A program made the position numbers and the translations under genes. Below, one piece after another: positions 36,036 through 46,680 of a stretch of DNA of 64,000 nucleotides; position 1 is the first letter of the stretch; each line of letters starts with the position of its first letter. The notes below the pieces were generated by a model that saw nothing but the letters and a program-made list of their open reading frames with translations, made no database searches and had not been told where the DNA came from. Source of the stretch: Siphonodentalium dalli (taxonomy: Eukaryota; Mollusca; Scaphopoda; Gadilida; Siphonodentaliidae); contig CP136066.1 in the NCBI GenBank assembly GCA_032622095.1, positions 172,547,164-172,611,163 on the forward strand, written 5' to 3'.

Positions 36036-36113
36036 AAAAAAAATAATGTTCGGTTCGTTTGTCAAATAGATGTATCTATTTGACAAACGAGTCCAACATT
36101 GTTTATTTTTTTT
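36036..36113. repeat. 78-bp palindrome upstream of the Myb-like gene
   Basis: 'aaaaaaaataatgttcgg', 'ttcgtttgtcaaataga' and their complements meet at the centre near 36,071. The inner 36 bp are essentially perfect. Confidence 0.85.
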
Positions 36114-36281
36114 AATTTAATTTGTGATCATTTGTTTATTTATTTAAATTGTTCAAATTTATTAAAACAATAACACATTTTAAAATCAATTGGAAACATG
36201 GATTTTCAAAAATAATGTCCCCTGTGTTGAGTGGAAATTTGATGGTTATAAACTGAATAAATGCTATGAAGTGTATTATTT

Positions 36282-37073
36282 TTGCATTCCATGAACTCAT
36301 CTACAAGTTCAGAGTCGGAAGAGGGGGTCGCTACTGCCCAAAGGAAGCGAAAGAAGAAGGCGACCAGGGGAAGAAAATGTCAATGGACTGAAGATCAGCT
36401 TAAAGATTTAATTGACACTGTGGGTGGAGACGAGGATATGAAAAATAAAATCATATTCATGAACATAAGGAAACAGAGGAACGGAGAAATATAAGGGAAG
36501 GTTCTGGCTGAGCTAAAAGTGAGACAACCAAATATAAATTTTTCAGTAGCTCAACTGAGAACGCGATTCAAAAAGTATATAAGTGTATGTAAAACAGCAT
36601 CTATGACCATTAACACTGCAAGTGTGATCAAACGTTTTCAAGAAGATCGTGGTTTTGGTGACTGGTTTCGTCAACTCTTTCCCATCGTCCAATCGCGGGA
36701 TTCGTGCAACACTGATCTTGTTGTCGAGCCAGGAACTTCTGTCGATTCAGCTGATCCAACTATTGACAACGAAACCGCCAGCGATGAAGAAATATTCACT
36801 CCCATCAAGGGGAAAAAGAAATCAATCATGAATGAAGCTATTGATCATATCAAAGAGTCAATTAAAGATGACCCAACTGATAAGATGCTGGACTTTTTTA
36901 AACATGAGTTTGAAGAGTCTCGAAAACATGAATTCGAAATGGTGAAGTTGTTGACCAGCAGTACTAGTACTTCAATTGGTCAGGTACCTCAACAACATAC
37001 TGGAAAACAACAGCCATACCCCCTGTATGGTGGATTCGGTGGCTCTTATACAAGTCAACAGAATGTATGTTAA
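36282..37073 (+). pseudogene. Harbinger Myb/SANT-like DNA-binding protein, one internal stop
   Basis: A 264-codon frame is broken by a single TAA at 36,492-36,494. The frame is otherwise continuous (237 nt between the two open segments' starts). The N-terminus is Ser-rich, then strongly basic (QRKRKKKATRGRK), then WTEDQLKDLIDTV, the first helix of a Myb/SANT-like domain. The stop falls inside that domain. The rest contains NFSVAQLRTRFKKY, an acidic stretch (DNETASDEE), a charged helical segment (DKMLDFFKHEFEESRKHEFEMVKLL) and a Tyr/Gly-rich tail. In Harbinger elements such a protein binds the transposon ends and helps bring the nuclease to the nucleus. Gene order and orientation support this role. 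A real stop, rather than an intron, is inferred because the frame resumes directly. Confidence 0.85.
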
Positions 37074-37277
37074 ACGTCTGCAAAACAACCATGCACACAA
37101 TACAACGCATTTAGCAGCTCTCATGGAGATCCAAGTGGCCAAGATTCGGACCAACCTACTTACTTTCAGCTGTGAACGAACTGCTGAACCAAAGGCGGAA
37201 CTTCTAATATGTTTGTTTAAAATTGAAACTATACAAACACGTACATAAATATTCTTTACATTTATTTACTTTCTCTC

Positions 37278-37543
37278 TTTCCATGACGTCCCGCCCTGGT
37301 GCAATTATATTTTATTAGTAGACCCAATGCCAGTGCATTATCTTATATATTCGAGTCCCCCATATGGAGTATTGCATATATAAGAGAATGCACTGGCTTA
37401 CACGGTCTAGGTGAATAGTTTTATGCAAGTGTATTCTCTTATATATGCGTGCATGGCTCCCCATGGGAGACTCGCATACATTTGAGAATGCGTTGGCACA
37501 GGGTTCACGAAATCTCTGGAAGCTCCAGCCAAGGAAGCATTAA
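37278..37543. mobile_element. Hairpin-core MITE (family E copy 8) between the Harbinger genes
   Basis: Contains the diverged double-hairpin core: 'gccagtgcattatcttatata' with 'tatataagagaatgcactggc', then a second hairpin ending 'gagaatgcgttggcacaggg'. The right end reads 'ccagccaaggaagcattaa', like 'ccagtcatggaagggtta' at 40,945. It is old compared with the copies at 52-58 kb. Confidence 0.7.
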
Positions 37544-37838
37544 TCGACGCGTGGACTTCAATGGGCGGTTAGATTGGCGCTCATGGGGTGGTGGTAATCA
37601 ATAAAAGGTGAAATATCTTGATTGGAATATAGTGTGGAGCTTAGGTTAGGGAAAGGGCCTATCCGGAGAATCCCTGGGTTAACCTCCCTCCCAACCCCCC
37701 CCCCCCCCAATACCAAACCGCATTGAAATAGTGTCTGCATATACCAAACTTAGTGTGGGTTAACAACAAACAAGATATATCAGATTGAGTTAAGAAATTT
37801 TATTCGAAATACTATAATGGCATGAAGATTTGTTCCTA

Positions 37839-39655
37839 TTAATTCCCAAGATCAGCTCTTGCCTCGGCACGTGTTTTCTCTGAATAGAACCTGGCACAAA
37901 GAACATTTCCCACCTCAACTGCCTGGACAGTTCTCGACTCGGGACCTCCGCGTTGCTCTGTCATATCAAGTAATGATCTTATTTGCTCTCCTGGGCGCCT
38001 TTCGTTGGTCGTCGGGTCCAAGGTGAGGTCGAATTTCCTAAAAACTGTATCGCCTTCCGATGTGCATATGTTCCGCAGAACTACACCAGCTAAGGCGGCG
38101 TATTTAACTCTTGCTGCAGATGATTCGTTTTTCCGCATTAACTCCCTCGATCTACCTTTCAAATGACTATAAAGGCGCATTCATTTACCATTCTCACTCG
38201 ACTTAGTCTGTAATTGAAGTTGGACTGTTCGTCTGTCAATATTGCGTTTCCATGTGGATTTAGAAGCCATGGTTTGAATGGAAAAGCGGAATCACCCAGG
38301 ATTATTTGACCTATAGCTTTTCTATCGATCTCATTCGTGATGTTCGCCCTCATTCAGCTTTGCATACATCACTGTCGATTGAAAGATTACTGAATCGTTG
38401 GTGTTCCCAGGGTAGCCACATGAAGCCCATACAAACCGATACTTGGCATCCACCATCGCCATGAGCACTACCGAGTAAAAGTTTTTGAAGTTATAATAAT
38501 CCTTTCTTGCTTCTGCCCCTCCAACAGGGCACTTGATTGGGATATGGCAGCCATCAATTGCCGCCCAAGCAAATGGAAATTGCCATGCTTCTTCCATTTC
38601 CGACATGTTATTCTTCAAGCTGGTCATATCTTTGGGCTGAAGAGAAGTGACGTGTTTTCCCCGCAGGCAATCAACAATAGCACAATTAACCTCGTGTGAT
38701 ATGGTATAATGGCACCGACCGTCGAGGTCCCGTACCCGGTGAGCTCACCTATCTTGTAGAAATAGTCCCCTCTGGCGAGACGATACAGTCCTGTCGCAAG
38801 CCTTTCTCGTGGCGATATCGGAAATTCAGTTAAAGCCACGGGCGGCGTTCGTTACATAAATATTTTTATTTGATTAAATCGCCATCAACAGAAGGAACAC
38901 CAAAATATATACAGTTGCGCTCATATGCCAAACATAATCAGCGCGTAAATAGTATATTGTCGCCAAGGCGTACGATGGTGTACGTAAACAAGAGCCTGCT
39001 CGTGTTACAGAAGTTGTGCTTCTGTTTACATAACACAGCGCAATTCTATTGGTTAATCACACAAAAAAATGATATAAACGCTCTTTATTATTTCCATATC
39101 AGGAAAACAGTAACAAATGACGCTCTTTATGTTTACCATATCCGGATCTAAACAAAAGCCAGGCAATGTAACGTTTTTTGCTTTTGTTTACATAACAAAG
39201 GGGAAAATTTACAATAACATACTGTTTATGCCATATTTCTGACTGGCATAAGAACAAAGTCTGTCTATATCTTACTATTATTTCTGTTTATGGCGGTTTT
39301 TGACGGAGGTGAATATTTTCGCCAACGCCGCCCGTATCTTTAATGTTTCTTTTTCTAGAACACAACCAACGTTCTCGAGGATATACTCAAAGGCTCTTCT
39401 GCTTACTCTGAAAGTTTTTTTGAAATGTTGTTCTGGTGAGTTACCAAGTAAATGGTCCAGCAAACCGGACGTTCGCTTGAGTTTCATCATTCTGCCTTCA
39501 ATAATTAATAAAAGCAACAACAATTTCCTCCGTGCAGCCATCTTTTTCTTCAGTAATGTCAGAAGTTGATATAATACGACTGAAGTTCGCTTTCGCGCGA
39601 ACTGCAGCCTGTTTATAATAAATAAAATGCTATCCCGTTTGGATATACCCGCCAT
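37839..39655 (-). pseudogene. HARBI1-like DDE nuclease (Harbinger transposase), broken
   Basis: The frame starts at Met 39,655 and ends at TAA 37,839-37,841. Segments in order: N-terminal basic region and FRVSRRAFEYILENV (39,655 to about 39,343); MITE B1; SPRERLATGLYRLARGDYFYKIGELTGYGTSTVG (38,839 to about 38,700); AAIDGCHIPIKCP with the first catalytic Asp (about 38,555) and GYPGNTNDS with the second (about 38,396); ILGDSAFPFKPWLLNPH; NECAF with the catalytic Glu (about 38,182); SHLKGRSREL; a C-terminal helical region. All three DDE residues are present. Damage: MITE insertion 38,830-39,343 and frameshifts near 38,700, 38,345 and 38,170. About 430 codons in total, normal for the family. The nuclease would cut and insert at TTA/TAA. 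Confidence 0.9.
38830..39343. mobile_element. TTAA MITE, family B copy 1, inside the transposase gene (514 bp)
   Basis: TTAA at both ends. TIRs AGCCACGGGCGGCGTTCG and AGATACGGGCGGCGTTGGCG. The transposase frame reads up to TTAA on one side and continues in the same frame from TTAA on the other, so the insertion is exact. It is related to family A by shared internal words ('aacgctctttattatttcc', 'aacatactgtttatgccat'). Copy B2 is at 53,139-53,580. Confidence 0.92.
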
Positions 39656-39898
39656 GATTATTTACACCACGAGGTTTGATATAGTGACGTAATATAGAGT
39701 TATCCCACATTTACCTCAATTAGGTTACGTACTTCTCACTAAATGGCACGTTTTCTAATTTATATATAGATACATATATTTGAATAAGCTTTCCGTTGAT
39801 GTATTACACAGTATAACTTCATATTTTAGCCGTTTTGACCAAGACCCCTCCTGAAAGATTTGTGCCCTTTTAAGAAATTCTTTTAGAATCGTCTTGAA

Positions 39899-40400
39899 TT
39901 AAAGGTACGGTTGGCATTGGCGGTGGGTATCCTGTGAAAATATCTCCACCCGTCAAAAACCGCTACAAACAGAAAGAACATCAAAATGTAGACAGACTTT
40001 GTCCGTGTACAAATAAGAAATATCGCATAAACAGTATGTTATTGTCATATGTTTGACCATTATTATGTAAACAAAAGCATAAAAAGTTACTTTTCTGGCG
40101 TTTGTTTATATTATGATGGTAAACATAAAGAGCGTTCTTTGTGGGTGAATTCCTGATATGGAACTAATAAAGAGCGTTTATGCCATTTGTGTGTGATTAG
40201 CCAGTAGCATTGTGCGGTCTTCTGTAACACAATCAGGCTCTTGCTTAGGTTAAATATAGTAGGTCTTTACGATAACATGCTGTTTACGCGATGGTCATGG
40301 TATATATGAACGAAACTGTATGCGTTTTAATGTTTATCTGTTTACAGTGTTTTTAACAAATATGAATATTTTCGACAATTAAGGCCTCGTGTGCCTTTAA
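39899..40400. mobile_element. TTAA MITE, family A copy 3 (502 bp)
   Basis: TTAA at both ends; same length and orientation as copy A1 at 20,548 and very similar to it. It is inserted just inside the right TIR of the Harbinger element. Confidence 0.9.
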
Positions 40401-40401
40401 A

Positions 40402-40496
40402 TGCGACGTTTGTTTCAACAGACGAATTTTGAATTAAACTCGAGTCTAGTTGAAATTGAATTCGAGTCGTCGGTAGTGCGACGTTTGTTCCAAGGG
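40402..40496. repeat. Right terminal inverted repeat of Harbinger element
   Basis: Reverse complement of 35,227-35,320 with scattered differences. It is followed by TTA at 40,497-40,499. Confidence 0.88.
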
Positions 40497-40719
40497 TTAC
40501 ACGGTATAAATGGATGCCCCGCGAAGTGTGAAGATATGAAGCCAGCTGCGACAAAGAACTCAAATTAGAACAATAAATATAAGATGATAACATGTTCAAC
40601 AAATGGGTGTTCCAAGTATACTTACTATATTTGGCTTAATGAATAGCCGAAACACCACTATTACTCGTACAAGTTGTATATTTTGTTTGTTTGTTTCCTT
40701 ATCTTGGGTTTCTCACATC

Positions 40720-40945
40720 TCATGAATGGAACTGTGCTGGTGCAGCATTACTATACTGTGTCAGTGCATTCTCTTATATATGCGAGTCTCCCATATGATC
40801 ATATTACACAGTCAAGATAAACATGGTTAGGCACATGTGTTCTTTTATATATGCGAGGCTCATTGTGGGAAACTCGCACATATAATAGAGTACATTGGCA
40901 CTGGGTTTTCGCACAATTCCAGGAAGCTCCAGTCATGGAAGGGTT
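40720..40945. mobile_element. Hairpin-core MITE, family E copy 7
   Basis: 'gtcagtgcattctcttatatatgcgag' and 'actcgcacatataatagagtacattggcac' are diverged halves of the core. The right end 'ccagtcatggaagggtta' matches the E5/E6 type. The left end is poorly preserved. Confidence 0.65.
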
Positions 40946-40949
40946 ATCG

Positions 40950-41436
40950 TCATTTTAGCCGCCAGGTCATATCATTACTGAGAGAAACTGAATCAAGAAT
41001 AAGGGTGAACTAGAATAAAAGGGAACACATTGTATACAAATGAAAACGCACGAATGGAGCGATCGGGGTCAGACACATTAAAAAACTGACCATTGTGCAA
41101 GCAAATATAACACACACGAATATAGAAACATATAGAACATTTTGTTGGTAGCAACATGAACTTGTATGAAATCACTATGTTGGTGACTGAAGAAATGAGC
41201 AGCATTCTTTAAAATTCATCAAATTTAGCCATCTTGCTCAATGTCAAAAGGAATTGGTTTCAGACCGAATGATCTTTCAACATATTGTATCCCATTACCA
41301 TACCCATACAATTAAAGATATTTACCATATTTTATTAATTTCGTCTGCATTGATTGTGATCTCAAGCTTATCTTATTGTGATAATTCATACTAGTCAATA
41401 GTATAACATTCTACAATACAATAGTACCATTCCAGT
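40950..41436. other. No gene recognised
   Basis: No repeats or ORFs of note. The minus 70-codon ORF 40,993-41,205 has no domain. Confidence 0.4.
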
Positions 41437-41463
41437 ATCATAATACTTCTCTCGGGGCCTCGG

Positions 41464-41481
41464 TGGCTCAATCGGTTAGGG
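41464..41481 (+). promoter_or_regulatory. SINE Pol III A box
   Basis: TGGCTCAATCGGTTAGGG fits the TRGYNNARNNG A-box consensus with an extended D-loop. Confidence 0.8.
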
Positions 41482-41522
41482 GTACCACTCCAAGCCGTTT
41501 CGCCCTCCAGCGCTGGCGATAA

Positions 41523-41533
41523 GGGTTCAAATC
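41523..41533 (+). promoter_or_regulatory. SINE Pol III B box
   Basis: GGGTTCAAATC matches the GGTTCRANYC B-box consensus and lies about 42 bp after the A box. Confidence 0.85.
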
Positions 41534-41804
41534 CACATGTTTCCATCGTGGACTTTGTAACTCGAAATCGTTAACTGGTGGAGTTGCCAGTTACTCGCCG
41601 ATGGTCGGTGGTTTGCCGCACATGGTTGACGAGTTTATCAGCCATTGAAATCATTGTTAGATTAGTCGCAAGTGTGCGGATTTCCTCCACCACTAAAACT
41701 GGCAATGTCGTGATATGGCCTTAGTGGCTAAAGCGACAATAAACCCCAATCAATCAATCATAATACTTTTCCATCTCACATTTGATCCTTGCTTCTATAT
41801 TAGT

Positions 41805-42160
41805 CAGCCTGTTCTCCCCAAAACCAGCACATTATCTGCTTATAATAGAACTTATTTTAAGAAGATAATCTGCTTAGAATCGCCTTATTTGTGTCGATAA
41901 TGTGCTGAAAATGAGATCATTTTAGTCACATTAAATCGACTCATAATGATGCGATTCTAAGCAGATTATGTGCGGACAATGGCACAAATAAGCCAACTGG
42001 CCCAACTCACGACTGTTCCACTGTGGCCCGTGCCATGAAACGAAATAACGGATAGGAGTCCATTATATGCTTATTTCAGAATCATCGTAATCACATGATG
42101 TACCTATTTTACATTATTATAGGTCGATTTATTATGCGAATTTCCGCGATGATATGTTGC
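41805..42160 (+). mobile_element. MITE family D copy 2
   Basis: Runs from 'cagcctgttctccccaaaacc' through 'ctgcttagaatcgcc', 'gcgattctaagcagatta' and 'acgaaataacggata' to about 'gcgatgatatgttgc'. It is uninterrupted and serves as an empty-site reference for Z1. Confidence 0.75.
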
Positions 42161-42367
42161 TACACTAGTAATCATAAACTTCTGCTGTTTGTATTTTTAT
42201 TCTTCCGCTTGTTAAGATACTTCCATCACACGATAGAGCTGATGATTCTGTTGTCTGTGATTGACTATCTTCAGATTTCTTGGTTTCTATCCCTGATTGC
42301 AATACCTGATTATATTACATGTGTTTCTACCAGAATATCTGGGTGCTGGCATCAATATACCTCTTAG

Positions 42368-42960
42368 AAATTCCGAGACTTACATCGTTGAATATTATAT
42401 TCACAATCCCATATGGGACATGACTGATCCATTAAATCATGTGACAGTTTCGGCAATATTTTTTGTTTCGTTCGAACAATCCTTATGGTCATGACCAGAA
42501 ATAGGACATCGTGCACATATGATTTCTTTACGCTTACAACGTTCTTGGCCATAGCCTGGAAATTAAAACATCGTAATGGATTTGGAACTTATGTAAATAA
42601 ATATAACTTCATATACCAACCATCAATGTCGGCCATGATCGCATAGATTGAAGATCGAAACATATATGTTCAAATTCACCTTTTGTCCGTCAATTGTATT
42701 TGAAAATATATAAATTGCTGCAACTCCCTGTGGTGCCAACTCAACCAATATGTTCGATTAAGAAGAATCCGCTATTCTCAACACAGTTTGCTACTATTCA
42801 ATGTCTAGTGATGAGTAACCAACACTGGTGTTAGTGCATTATATTTAAACCGCAGACGAATGTTAGCTTGAACTGTTGAATAATCAATCTGAGGAGAGCC
42901 ACATATTGTCCTAGTTATGATTAGTTTGACATACTTCAATACAGAAGATCTTTTAATTGT
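42368..42960 (-). pseudogene. LINE ORF1 fragment, copy 1 (zinc-knuckle region)
   Basis: Reading leftwards it parallels 45,000-45,720 of the 44.5-kb copy: upstream ORF1 sequence, then 'cgatgttttaatttccag', VKKSYVHDVLFLVM and CPIWDCEYNIQRCK. The CPIWxxExNIQR string after the last CCHC knuckle is typical of Jockey/I-type gag-like ORF1. Several frameshifts; 5' and 3' regions are missing. Confidence 0.75.
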
Positions 42961-42995
42961 ACCGAGGAGTTGCTGCAGCACCATTGAGACTTAGC

Positions 42996-44335
42996 GGCGG
43001 GATTCGTCATCTCCGGCTTAAACCTCCGAGTTTAAACCTGGTTTAAACCTACATTGGTGGTCCAGCCAAACCGGGTCTAAGGGGGCGTATTTGTCGTGCA
43101 GTTACCAACTAATTGACAACTCGATTTGGTGATATGAGCATACAGTCAAACTACCTTCTTACCTATCGGACCAAGAGACAAGCCGATATAATGGTTATTG
43201 ACATGTCATAAATTATCCCAAACGCGTGCACGCACATTGGATTTATTCATTGAGAAATAAGTATCGCCCGTGGACCATTAATCCGCATGCCCCTCTAAGA
43301 GGTCAGTCAATAAAAGCAATTTGCATATGAGTGCACAACAGAAGCGGCATCTGAACTGTTTGAAGTGGGCAACCATACAGAGACACCGCTTTTAATAAAG
43401 AAATATATTACATGCGTTGCTTTTTTTTCAATGTAATAAATTTTCCGTCATGCAGAAAATCAAAAAGTTCCCAGGTTTTGAACTGGTGGAAAATTATGGG
43501 AATTTATGGGCTGAGCCAGAGTAGAGCTTTGTGGCATGATCTACATCAAAATAAGTTATCAAATTTGACTCCTATAGCAATATAAGTTTAGGATTGCAAA
43601 CTACGTGTATCTGGTCATGCAGTAGCATCGTTTTGGTGTCAAAATTAAAACGTTGAACCATTCAAATGAATTCGTAGAAAACACCAGTATTTGTGATTTC
43701 CACAAGCCAAACAAAAAACCACAAGATAGTTGTAATAATCACATTGAAGGAACATGTCCATATCTGACCAAAGCTCGCGTGCGAATAAATAAACTGTGAC
43801 ATGATAACACCTGTCCAATCGGCAGCTGCCTCTTAGATACGCCCTCACTCGAGATAATTTACAGCTCCACCCTTTGATTGATTGTTTGACAATTCTAAAC
43901 CGCGATGAAGAAAAGACGGATTCGTCATCTCAAGTTTAACCTCGGTAAAGTTGGTGTAGATGGACAGGTTTAAGCTTATAAAACGCAAACAAAATCTCCA
44001 AATTGACAAAAACTTATCCCCACACGCTTTATAGGTGTGAGTGCTTCTCGCTTATAAATTTCCAATCAAAATATGGTCGCTGTCGTAATTATTGATTTTC
44101 GCACTCAATAAAACGAGGCGGTCCGCATTAGGAAAGTACGATTAATTATCTCGACGATACAGAGACACTACTGCTAAACCACTGGTCTGGCTGGACCAGG
44201 TTTAAACCAGAGATGACGAATGAGTCACTTAGACCTGTGGTCGCGGGTTTAAACCACGGATTTTGCTGACTCACGGTGGTTTAAACCTAGAGGTTTACGT
44301 ACACCAGGCTTAAACCTCAGATGACGAATCGGGCC
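42996..44335. mobile_element. TIR element Z2 with AGC duplication (1340 bp)
   Basis: Starts GGCGGGATTCGTCATCTC and ends GATGACGAATCGGGCC. AGC is duplicated on both sides (42,993-42,995 and 44,336-44,338). Collinear with Z1 for about 0.9 kb on the left and 0.35 kb on the right. About 1 kb of Z1 (32,040-33,000) is absent and a short internal copy of the terminal 'ggattcgtcatctcaagttta' sits at the junction (43,919), suggesting gap repair or a nested end. Confidence 0.85.
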
Positions 44336-44469
44336 AGCGAGTAATCATTGTTAAGATCATGGTGTAGTTTTCTGTTGGTTTAAACTGCCAATATCCGACA
44401 ACTAGCATAAAAGACGCATCTGACTACCCCTAAAATTATTATCGGCGCCTTTAGCCACTGCTTATACCT

Positions 44470-44866
44470 CCAAACAACCCCACGTGGACCCGGGGTAGAG
44501 TAGGCCTACCACCCACTGCGACTGCAAGAACCCCATACTGTGGCACCGGTTTGCTGTGGGGGGCATGCCGTGATTCGGCTAGTCGCAACTCTCCACAGTG
44601 ATTCAGATTCAGTGTCTGATGATTTAATTATTGTTTCTGGTTTTTTTTAAGTATTATGTTTCTGTTATCTTCTGTGTCTTTGTTTTTCGTACTGCTGATT
44701 GTTGAATGATGAATACTGTAATGCTCACGTCTGTCTGGGAGGTAGCGGAGGCTGTTATATGCAGTGGCTAAACGGGTCACCGGTTCAGCTATGTACCTGT
44801 TTTTGGCCCAACCAGAATTCGAAGGGTAGTCCGCGGCGGCTGCTGGGCTAGGTGCCGATTTTTTGC
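44470..44866 (+). other. LINE copy 2, 5' untranslated region
   Basis: 'taggcctaccacccactgcg', 'gtggcaccggtttgc', 'cggctagtcgcaactctccac' and one copy of the 215-bp promoter-like monomer ('gtggctaaacgg', 'cgaagggtagtccg', 'cggctgctggg') align with 57,985-59,148. Confidence 0.65.
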
Positions 44867-46199
44867 TTTTCGTTTGGCAACTAAAAACAAACATCGTATT
44901 GCTCATAAGAATGATGACTCACCAAGTTCCAATGATACTTGTTTCTTGGTTTGGTCCGGATGTGAAAAGACCTTATATCTTCGTCATTGATAAAACGCTA
45001 AAAACATTGCTGGACAATTGAAATATGTCAAACCAATCATGACTAGGCCAATAAGCTCTCTCTCTCTCTCTTCTCTCTCTCTCCCCTCTCTCTCTCTCCC
45101 TCCCTCCCTCTCTCTCTATCTATCTCTTTCTTTCTTGATTGATTGATTGATTGATTGAATGTTCAAAGAAATGTCCACCAGATGCTCTTCTGCAGTTAAT
45201 AACAATTGCACAAACATCTGTGTTGGTTACTCCTCACAATACATTGAATAGTAGCTGAGCTCTTTTGAGAACCAGTGACATGGCTGATTCTTCGCAATCA
45301 GAAATATTGGCGGAGTTAGTACCACATTGAGTTACAGAAGGTCGTATATTTACAAAGACAGTTCATGGACTAAAAGTTCATTTGAATAGTTATCTTCTGA
45401 CATTCAGTCGATGCGAACATCTACCGATATTGAAGGTTGGGTACATGAAGGTAGATTTAAGTATATGTGTTATAAATCCATTACGATGTTTTAACTGTCA
45501 GGGCTATGACTATTGTCAGGAACATGTAAACGTAAAGAAACCATTCGTGCACGCTGTTCTCTTTCTGGTCATGATCATAAGGATTGTACAAATCCTAAGA
45601 AATGTTCGAACTGCCAAGGTTCGCATGCTGCAGTGGATCGTTCGTGTCCCATATGGGAATATGAATTCAATATACAAAGATGTAAAGCTGACACATATTT
45701 ATCGTATATAGATGTTAAGAAAATAGTTGGTGTCAGGTAGTCAATTCCACAGATAACATACTCAGCTGCCAAGAAAACAGTATGTTGATGCCAGCATTCA
45801 GGCAGAGAGTCAAACAGAAATTCGTCAGTATATCACTAGCAACACAAGTTCAAGAAAACGATTTACTCCTGTTCCAGAACCTGTCTCGCGGGCAATGGAT
45901 ATAGCTACTGCAGTTTTTTACTTTTGCGCCGAAACAAAGTACGCAAGTTGATCCTATAGTCCAAAACAAAAATCTCCAAAATCTGTCCAAAAGTTTCGAC
46001 TCTCAGAAAAACAGGTTGATCGTTAAGTTTGCAAAGTTTGACACGATGATCAAAGAGGAGGAAAAAACTTTCAGAATCCACATACACTGTGGAGGGTGGC
46101 TGGTGATCGGGTGAGAGATCACCTTCTGCGCCAACCACATGCTTGTCAACTTGACGAGTTGATAAAATCTCACGCCAAATTCATCAGATATTATAAATA
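44867..46199 (+). pseudogene. LINE ORF1 (gag-like), copy 2, broken
   Basis: Aligns throughout with the copy at 59,149-60,412. The start codon is lost ('cgtttggcaac' where the sister has an ATG). The central region carries a (CT)n expansion. LTFSRCEHLPILKVGYMKV leads into CFNCQGYDYCQEH (a degenerate CX2CX4HX4C knuckle), then CSNCQGSHAAVDRSC (CX2CX3HX6C) and CPIWEYEFNIQRCK. The C-terminus ends 'LDELIKSHAKFIRYYK' and stop. Several frameshifts. The product would be an RNA-binding chaperone of a Jockey/I-like element. No ORF2 follows. Confidence 0.8.
45057..45160. repeat. (CT)n and (TTGA)n microsatellite inside LINE ORF1
   Basis: About 75 bp of CT-rich repeat then 'tgattgattgattgattgattgaatg'. 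It lies where the sister LINE reads 'gtggctttcgtctgatcgaac', so it grew within the element. Confidence 0.9.
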
Positions 46200-46655
46200 G
46201 CTTGTCACCAATACAAACCGACATTTGTCACATACTTTAGTACTTTACATATCTTGATGAATGTGAAGACCAAATAAATACAAGCGTATATATTTGCTCA
46301 TAACATGTCATTCAGTTTTTACCGTTTTTTTTCTATTTATTTGAGAAACTACAGTTGTGAACTTTATTATATGTTCACTCACTGGTTGTTGCATGCCATC
46401 AAAGAATGTTTCAATCTGTCATGTGTTTTAAATGTGTTTGCACAATGGTCAGCTTCTTAATTGTACTGACCCCAAATCAAGAACCTGCGTTCTGATTTTG
46501 GTTGTTTTTATTTGTATATATTTTGTTTCGTTTTAGACTGATTCACAGTTACATCTAATGAAAAATAAATACTGACCCAGTTTATCTCAGTCGTGATATG
46601 CATAACGGCTAAAATGACGTTAAACCTTAAATAAACAAACACACAAACAAAAACC
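46200..46655 (+). other. LINE copy 2, 3' untranslated region and tail
   Basis: Non-coding. It ends 'gtcgtgatatgcataacggctaaaatgacgttaaac' and an A/C-rich tail, the same terminal motif as at 60,605 and in the SINE at 41,710. The distance from the ORF1 stop to the tail is only about 0.45 kb, which leaves no room for a reverse transcriptase. Confidence 0.7.
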
Positions 46656-46680
46656 TGCCAACAATGAGATAGCTATGAAT

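Larger units (their letters stand above)
35227..40496. mobile_element. PIF/Harbinger transposon, complete but inactive (5.27 kb)
   Basis: TIRs start CACTTGGAACAAACGTCG (left) and CCCTTGGAACAAACGTCG (right, reverse complement). Pairing continues through 'actaccgacgactcgaattc' and on to the 'gcgacgtttgtttcaa' words about 75-90 bp in. The flanking trinucleotide is TTA on both sides (35,224-35,226 and 40,497-40,499), the canonical Harbinger duplication. It carries the two expected genes in convergent orientation: Myb-like (plus, 36,282-37,073) and DDE nuclease (minus, 37,839-39,655). Three later MITEs are nested (37,278-37,543, 38,830-39,343, 39,899-40,400). Without them the element would be about 4 kb. 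A stop codon and frameshifts show that it is dead. Confidence 0.93.
41449..41756 (+). mobile_element. Full-length tRNA-headed SINE
   Basis: The 12-bp target duplication ATCATAATACTT lies at 41,437-41,448 and 41,757-41,768. The tRNA-like head has an A box (41,464-41,481) and B box (41,523-41,533). A central region contains 'gtgcggatttcctccacca', a phrase common in mollusc SINEs as I recall. The 3' end 'gtcgtgatatggccttagtgg' plus (AATC)n closely matches the 3' end of the LINE at 60,605-60,670. It is transcribed by Pol III and mobilised in trans by a LINE RT that recognises this tail. Confidence 0.92.

Noticed and set aside
41464-41533. tRNA gene
   Set aside because: A and B boxes are present, but the downstream sequence is a SINE body with an AATC tail and target duplication, and no cloverleaf is preserved.
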